DNA of 64,000 bases from Ligula intestinalis (taxonomy: Eukaryota > Platyhelminthes > Cestoda > Diphyllobothriidea > Diphyllobothriidae), in the NCBI GenBank assembly GCA_036362985.1, contig JAYGXS010000003.1, positions 49,168,423 to 49,232,422 on the forward strand, in the 5' to 3' direction. Below the pieces are notes generated by a model. That model was given only the letters and a program-made list of their open reading frames with translations. It did not search any database and was not told where the DNA came from. Position numbers and translations under genes: made by a program. Each line of letters starts with the position of its first letter. The stretch's first letter is position 1. Shown piece by piece: positions 58,675 to 64,000 of this stretch.

Positions 58675-59325
58675 ATATATATATTTACTCAGAAATGTGC
58701 GAACACCGATCGAATAGGCTTCCGAACTAAACAAAGTTCATGTGGTGGTCAGAGGTCCCAAATGGGTGATCGCCTGCCAGGCCGATTCCGGCCAAGCCAT
58801 AATAGCAGTAAGGGGGTGTATGACAGCATTTGGGGGTTATTTCATACAGAACTGTTTCGGGCTTATTAGCCTTCATCAGCCAAGCATAACCCTGAACACC
58901 AGCTGGTCAGACACAAAGAAACACACTCACAGACGGGGCAGTTGGTCTACCCCTTACTGCTATTATGACTTGGCCGGAATCGGCCTGGCAGGCGGTCACC
59001 CGTTGGGGACCTCTGACCACCACATGAACTTTGTTTAGTTCGGAAGCCTACTCGATCGGCGTTCGCACATTTCTGAGTGAATATATACCCGATTAGCAGT
59101 GACAGCAAATAACAGGTGGTGAGGCGCTGATGAAATGCAGGTTTGATGAAGTGCTTATGACCCATCTGCTAGACACCAGTGGTGGACCAACTGTGCCGTC
59201 TGTGAGTGCGTTTGTTTGTGCTGTCTGACCAGCTGGTGTTTAGAGTTATGCTTGACTGATGAAGGCTCATAAGCCCGAAACAGTTCTGCATCAAGTTACC
59301 CCCAAATGCTGTCATATCCCTTATG
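58675..59325. repeat. A-B-A'-B' inverted repeat locus
   Basis: A (58675-58810) is repeated inverted as A' (58959-59094). B (58818-58951) is repeated inverted as B' (59184-59321). Landmarks are CAGAAATGTGCGAAC, CATGTGGTGGTCAGAGGTCC, ACCAGCTGGTCAGACA and CGAAACAGTTCTG. An ~89-nt unrelated spacer lies between A' and B'. There are no convincing genes; frames in A and A' read through the repeat only by chance. Confidence 0.85.
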
Positions 59326-59335
59326 CTGCCACACC

Positions 59336-59336
59336 A

Positions 59337-59369
<33 letters not shown>

Positions 59370-59389
59370 CATATATGTACATATATATT
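59336..59389. repeat. (AT)n-rich microsatellite
   Basis: ATATAT with GTATAT and ACATAT interruptions directly follows B' of the inverted-repeat locus. Confidence 0.95.
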
Positions 59390-59399
59390 GAAAAGAGAA

Positions 59400-62300
59400 A
59401 GGCTTCTTTTGGAATCTTGAATCTTGCATATGTGTGCGAACGTCCTGTCCGCGGTATTGGTCATGCTGAAGATATTTCTTCCCTACTATTCACTGACATA
59501 TCTTGGAAGAATAACAAAAAACATCATGATAATGCCCACTGGGGCCTAGGGGTGCAAGCGAAGCGGGCATATTAATAGCTGTTGCCATAATCGGAGCGCA
59601 TAATGGGTCATTTATAATTAAGAGGGTATCCATCACTCTAGCAGGGAAACCTCACCCTCACTTGCAACACGGCAACATATTTTGCATCAGGCCTGGGCGC
59701 TTAACCCAACGTTAATTGGGCATAAGTGCACTCAGCCGGCAATAAAACGTGGCTCAATAAATATTTATAGGAACATATAACGTGGCGCAAAAGGCGAAGT
59801 ATATGCAGATATGTAGTCAGCCCATTATCTTTTCTGACTATTTGCTGATAACGGTCTAATATTCTTTTATGGTTTGGTACTTAGCGCATTGAAGCATTCT
59901 TTTCTCTGCCGAAGTATTACCAAAGGAAAGCTTAGGAAGGAAAAAGGTCAGAATGATATAATCGGCCTTCATTCAGCCGCACGCGGTCTTTGTATATTTA
60001 TTCGATTACTGTCTATTGTTTGTTCACACATTTAAGAATTGGGCAGCGAAAAATCATGACGCCACTGAGAAATTTGACTTTGTTTGCAGCTTTGACGGTG
60101 TTCCACCTAGGACTGGAGTATTTTGTAACATTCTCCAAGATGAAATAAACCAAACAACCACTAAATATTTATCTGGTTCAAAATTTCTCCACTGGCTTCT
60201 TACAGCCCCTTCTTAACCTGGTTAAGGTTTGTCACAATACCTTTGGTCTTTGGATTGTCCAACTACCTCAGAGTTCAAGTTTCGCCGTTTTGATAAAGTA
60301 CTAACATGAGTATTATCTATTCACTTTACAAAGCTTGAGTTGTTTTTAATTCAAGTAATATTGCTTTTGCTGCTGCTATTTGTTTTAAAATCATCGTAAT
60401 CGCTTAGTTTATTCTCTGCACCTAAATTCCAATGAAAATTTACCGATAAACAATGATGACCTCCAACTACCTGTTTTCGTTAGTCGTTTACCGGTAGCTA
60501 GTCTATTTCTGTACCAGTATCAGGGGCATAGTTAAACTTTGACGACACGTAAATACGCACACAAAAATTATCTTATTTTATGGATTTTTGCTTTTTATGC
60601 AAGAAGTAATCGATAGAATTACAAAAACGTTATTTTTAAGCGGTCTGTAAAAACCTTATAAAGACATCGCGGGGGGGGGAGCGGGCGGGAGAGTTTAGCA
60701 CAAAATAAAACAAGACGCAGTCAACTGAAAGAAAACCCACACGTTCTGGGATGGAGAACTATGAAACATTAGCTACTTCCTAAAACGGGCAAATATGCCA
60801 GTAAGTCGAGGCCTCGGTATATTCAGCTTCTTTTTCCATATTTTTCTCGTACCTTGTTAAGTATCATTCGCTGAAATTTATCCGAACTCTTGTTGGTGTT
60901 ACTACTTTTGCTGCATAGTATTTTTGTGTCACTCATTACTATATGGGAGAAGCTGCGGTCTTGTTTTCATAGTCGGATTTTAGTACTTATCAGAGAATGT
61001 CAGTTACTCAAAGTTTGCGCTTTTAAGGTTTGTTTAATATGATTTTTTAAATCAGGGTTGCACGTAATAGCTTCTGCGATAATCCGTATCGTCCGCAGCT
61101 GTCCAATCTTATCCGTGGTAAGTAAGGTGTCCAGTGAAATGTTAAATAGTAGATTATCCTTTTACAAACTCCAACACATGTACAGGTCATTGAAGCTCAC
61201 CAATTTGCGGCCTTAATTCAGCATCATTGGCAGTTCATTAGTTATAAGGGATATTTAGTGAGCGTATGGTGTGTAGACCCCCTGAATGTTGTTTTAAAAA
61301 CCTACTTTGTTTGTGTGTTCGGGTAGTTGTGGTGCACTACGCTGTACCTGTCGAATAAATTGGAAATTGGTGACGTGATATGTAGATTTTGCCAATAAGT
61401 GGCACTATTGACGTGAAAGTTGTTAATATCGGCGTCAAGGTGGAGGGTAAGGCTGCGGTTAGGCTTATGGTTAGTATTAAGATTTGGGTTATCAGACTTG
61501 GGTTGTTTTGGAATTGCAGGTTAAAGCTAGGGTTGGTTTTTCGGATTAAACACTGGGATTTTGAATTTGAATACAGAGAGCTGATACTTCCTGCCTGAGG
61601 GCAGCCTGTTGCTGAATCAGCAGTGCCTCGCTCGCTCGCTCACTAGCGAAATAAACTGATTTTGGGTCATTTTCTCAGGGAAATTAATCGATCGGAGATT
61701 GCTTAAATTTACATGTCGTATCAGGGATTAAGGGCGCCAAGTCAGGTATCGAATCAAAAGAAAATCGCCAACGGGACCACCCACAACTTCCTCCGTTTTA
61801 AAGTCCAGGAGGAACATCAGAGACCACCCAACCCGTCACGGTCGACAGTGATCCATGGGCAGCGGCAATTCTCATCATCGCTGGCACCGTTGTTGTCAGT
61901 CTTAGCGATAGAACAGGGAAATTTAACATATCTAGTACACGTCCACTGTGTGTGTATGTGTACTTCACCTCGTTTAGTGGACGTAGCCTCGAATGAGTAA
62001 ATTACAGGACACCTAATGACGCAGTTCGGTGGATGCTTCTACCGGCAGCATTATTAGCTTCAGCATCTGCTTTGTAGGGATAAATCAGAAACAGGGAACT
62101 AAGTGCGGTTTTTCATTTTGGTGCCTTGTTTCCCGTTGCGCATGAATCACACAAAAACATGTCTCGGCAGAGGGCACTGCTAATGGTTCATTTCACGTGC
62201 CAGAAGCATCACCCTTACCCATCAAACCGGCCATGAAGTGCCCCCACACACATTCATTCAGCGTATGGTTCTCTTCCGCGGCAGTGGTAACGCACCACTG

Positions 62301-64000
62301 GTAAAACCCTATCACATCACATCTACTGATCAGCAGGCCATTCGATCTCTCATTCACGTGTTCTCCTTGGCACATACACAAGTTTGAAATCCGAGCCGCC
62401 CATCCCGTTGTGCCTATACTGTGAGTCATGTTGCGTGGGTCATAAATTATCTCGTATACAAGGAAAATGGAAAAGATTCATCGAAAACGTCGAGTTGGTC
62501 TGATGTATTTTCGAGCTGGTGACATCAACCAGTTGTCACTTGAAATGAAAACGAATGGACCGTTACACGCCGACTATTGGCGTGTGAGATGGTGGATTTC
62601 TGAAAGATAAAAAACGGAAGCGGATCAATTACGGTTCGCTGTACTGTAAGGGTGTGGGATGGTGGATGTGGGATAATTTAGACTGTGGGTGTCTGGATTG
62701 ATGATCATCGATGTGCAATGGGGACAGCGGTCAATAAGTCGTGGTCATAGGCCCTCGTTATGGGTCTCTAGGTCAACATGGCGTTTGATCCTACTCGCAC
62801 TAGAGTACGAATTCTCGTGTTGGTTTTTGTGTCAGCAATGATGACAACCTCAGTGTTATTACAAATTAATCGACGATTGAACTCCAATGCGTGTGTTATG
62901 ACGATGGCAAGCGAATCTCAGCGACAGACAGCTAGTTTGTGTTCATTAACGTGGCTGCCCAGACCTGAACGCCTATGGCTTACATTGACACAGGAGCAAT
63001 GTATGCAAAGGGCGCGGTTAATTACTTTTGTTTGTTGCCAGTTAGTGATGGAACCCTTTACTCGAGCCATGAGTGCACGTAGCGAGGATGCTGACGCGAA
63101 GGCGATGTGAATACTAAGGTGATTTAACTATTTGGTGATGACTTCAGCGGCCACCTGCATATCAAGTGGTCAGTATAATCATTTGGCTACAATTTCTTCA
63201 TTGGAAGCGGGCCTTTTGGTTGTGCCTGTTGCCTACGGCAGTTCTTTAAAGGTCGTTAGATCTTATCAGTCGACAAGTCTTGATAAGCTCCTTCATATAA
63301 AGATATTCTCCGCCACAAAAAACGGTAAGCCCTTTTGTGAACCACAGGGCCCTTGCCTCAATAATTGACGATGATCTTAGCTTTGGACCCCTTTTTATGG
63401 ACGTTCGTTGAGAGACTGCCATGGCTCAGATATTGTATTCGTACGTCCAGAAACGTCAAGCTAAGTCTTACTGCCTCGACAGGCGTAAACTGTATAGCCG
63501 CACAGGTGCACCTGTTCGGCTTTCCAGTTTTTTTATTACGACTGTAACATCTGTATAACAAAGCCACTTGTCAGGTTAACTTGCTTAAGGAACCTCTTCT
63601 TCAAGTACCTGCAACCATATTTTGGTGATCATTTTGGATATTGGCGAACCCATTGAGGTTCCCTTTACTTGTTCGTATTAATTATTGTTGGATTGAAAAT
63701 AGTTCCTTAGAAATGGGTAAAGGCCTAACTACTAGGCTCCTTTACTATATAGAAGTGTTATCGTCAAAGCTCAGAGACTTCACAGTGATCTTTTGCCCGT
63801 TGCTGAATTATTTGCCACCGCTACCCAGTAGTACCACCACTTCAGCTGCTGAAGCGCATTGGTGTAGGAGGGGAGAAAGATTTTACGCGTGGATTCATTA
63901 GGTCATTTAGCCAGCGATTCTCCACGTTCCCCTGAGCCCGTGCTCCGTCGAATAATTTCGCAAAGTCCCTGAAAAAGTCACAGTTTAATGAAAGTTACCA
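59400..64000. other. Unassigned DNA at the right end
   Basis: No EAG exon or transposon was identified. The region 61.43-61.55 kb contains spaced GGTTA/GGGTTA words, and 62.1-63.1 kb is GC-richer but shows no domain. Confidence 0.4.

Larger units (their letters stand above)
57305..64000 (-). other. Upstream EAG intron, continuing past the window edge
   Basis: No upstream channel exon (selectivity filter, S4 or S5) was recognised here. The segment contains a PLE endonuclease remnant (57.6-58.1 kb) and an inverted-repeat locus with an (AT)n tract (58.7-59.4 kb). From 59.4 to 64.0 kb it is unassigned, apart from a short telomere-like degenerate tract near 61.45 kb and a G8 run near 60.67 kb. 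Confidence 0.6.

Noticed and set aside
58639..59165. Related frames on opposite strands (shared GFRTKQSSCGGQRS)
   Set aside because: The two frames are the same inverted repeat read from each arm. No domain and no start context, so they were not called as genes.

Overview
The window looks like a piece of an animal nuclear genome, most plausibly a flatworm and perhaps a diphyllobothriid-type tapeworm (inference; genus not determinable here). The reasons are GT-AG introns of more than 20 kb, a metazoan EAG-type potassium channel gene, and a dense load of Penelope-like retroelements (PLEs), tRNA-derived SINEs and small inverted-repeat elements.

Only one host gene is convincing. Four minus-strand exons of an ether-a-go-go (EAG/KCNH) voltage-gated K+ channel lie at 57304-57112, 34536-34284, 11069-10870 and 9403-7742. 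Splice sites and phases agree at all three internal junctions, and the joined exons give 768 residues plus a stop: the end of S6, the C-linker, the cyclic-nucleotide-binding homology domain (CNBHD), and a long low-complexity tail with a coiled-coil assembly segment. The PAS domain, S1-S5 and pore are not in the window and should lie beyond its right edge. The introns between the exons are about 22.6, 23.2 and 1.5 kb. Everything left of about 7.43 kb is downstream of the gene.

The most striking object is a nearly complete PLE at 12334-16240, inserted antisense in the 23-kb intron. It has a reverse transcriptase with a GIY-YIG endonuclease (about 836 codons, two in-frame stops and an assembly gap), two pseudo-LTRs carrying hammerhead-ribozyme-like cores, and an inverted copy of its own 3' end on the left. 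A 12-bp direct repeat flanks the whole composite. Two more loci (41.6-42.6 and 45.1-45.6 kb) repeat the inverted-arm layout for another PLE family, and decayed PLE pieces occur at 3.8-4.8, 6.0-7.4, 26.1, 49.7, 53.5 and 57.6-58.1 kb. The 6.0-7.4 kb relic is itself interrupted by a 568-bp non-autonomous DNA element with terminal inverted repeats and a near-perfect 8-bp target duplication.

Other repeats are tRNA-derived SINE copies, several paired head-to-head around a palindromic foldback module (22.6-23.1, 29.1-29.5, 52.0-52.9 kb), a 240-bp inverted-repeat element family (0.1, 19.8, 39.1 kb), an A-B-A'-B' inverted repeat ending in an (AT)n tract (58.7-59.4 kb), and a (TTC)n microsatellite (45.6 kb). 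The rest is AT-rich intronic or intergenic DNA in which I see no further exons.
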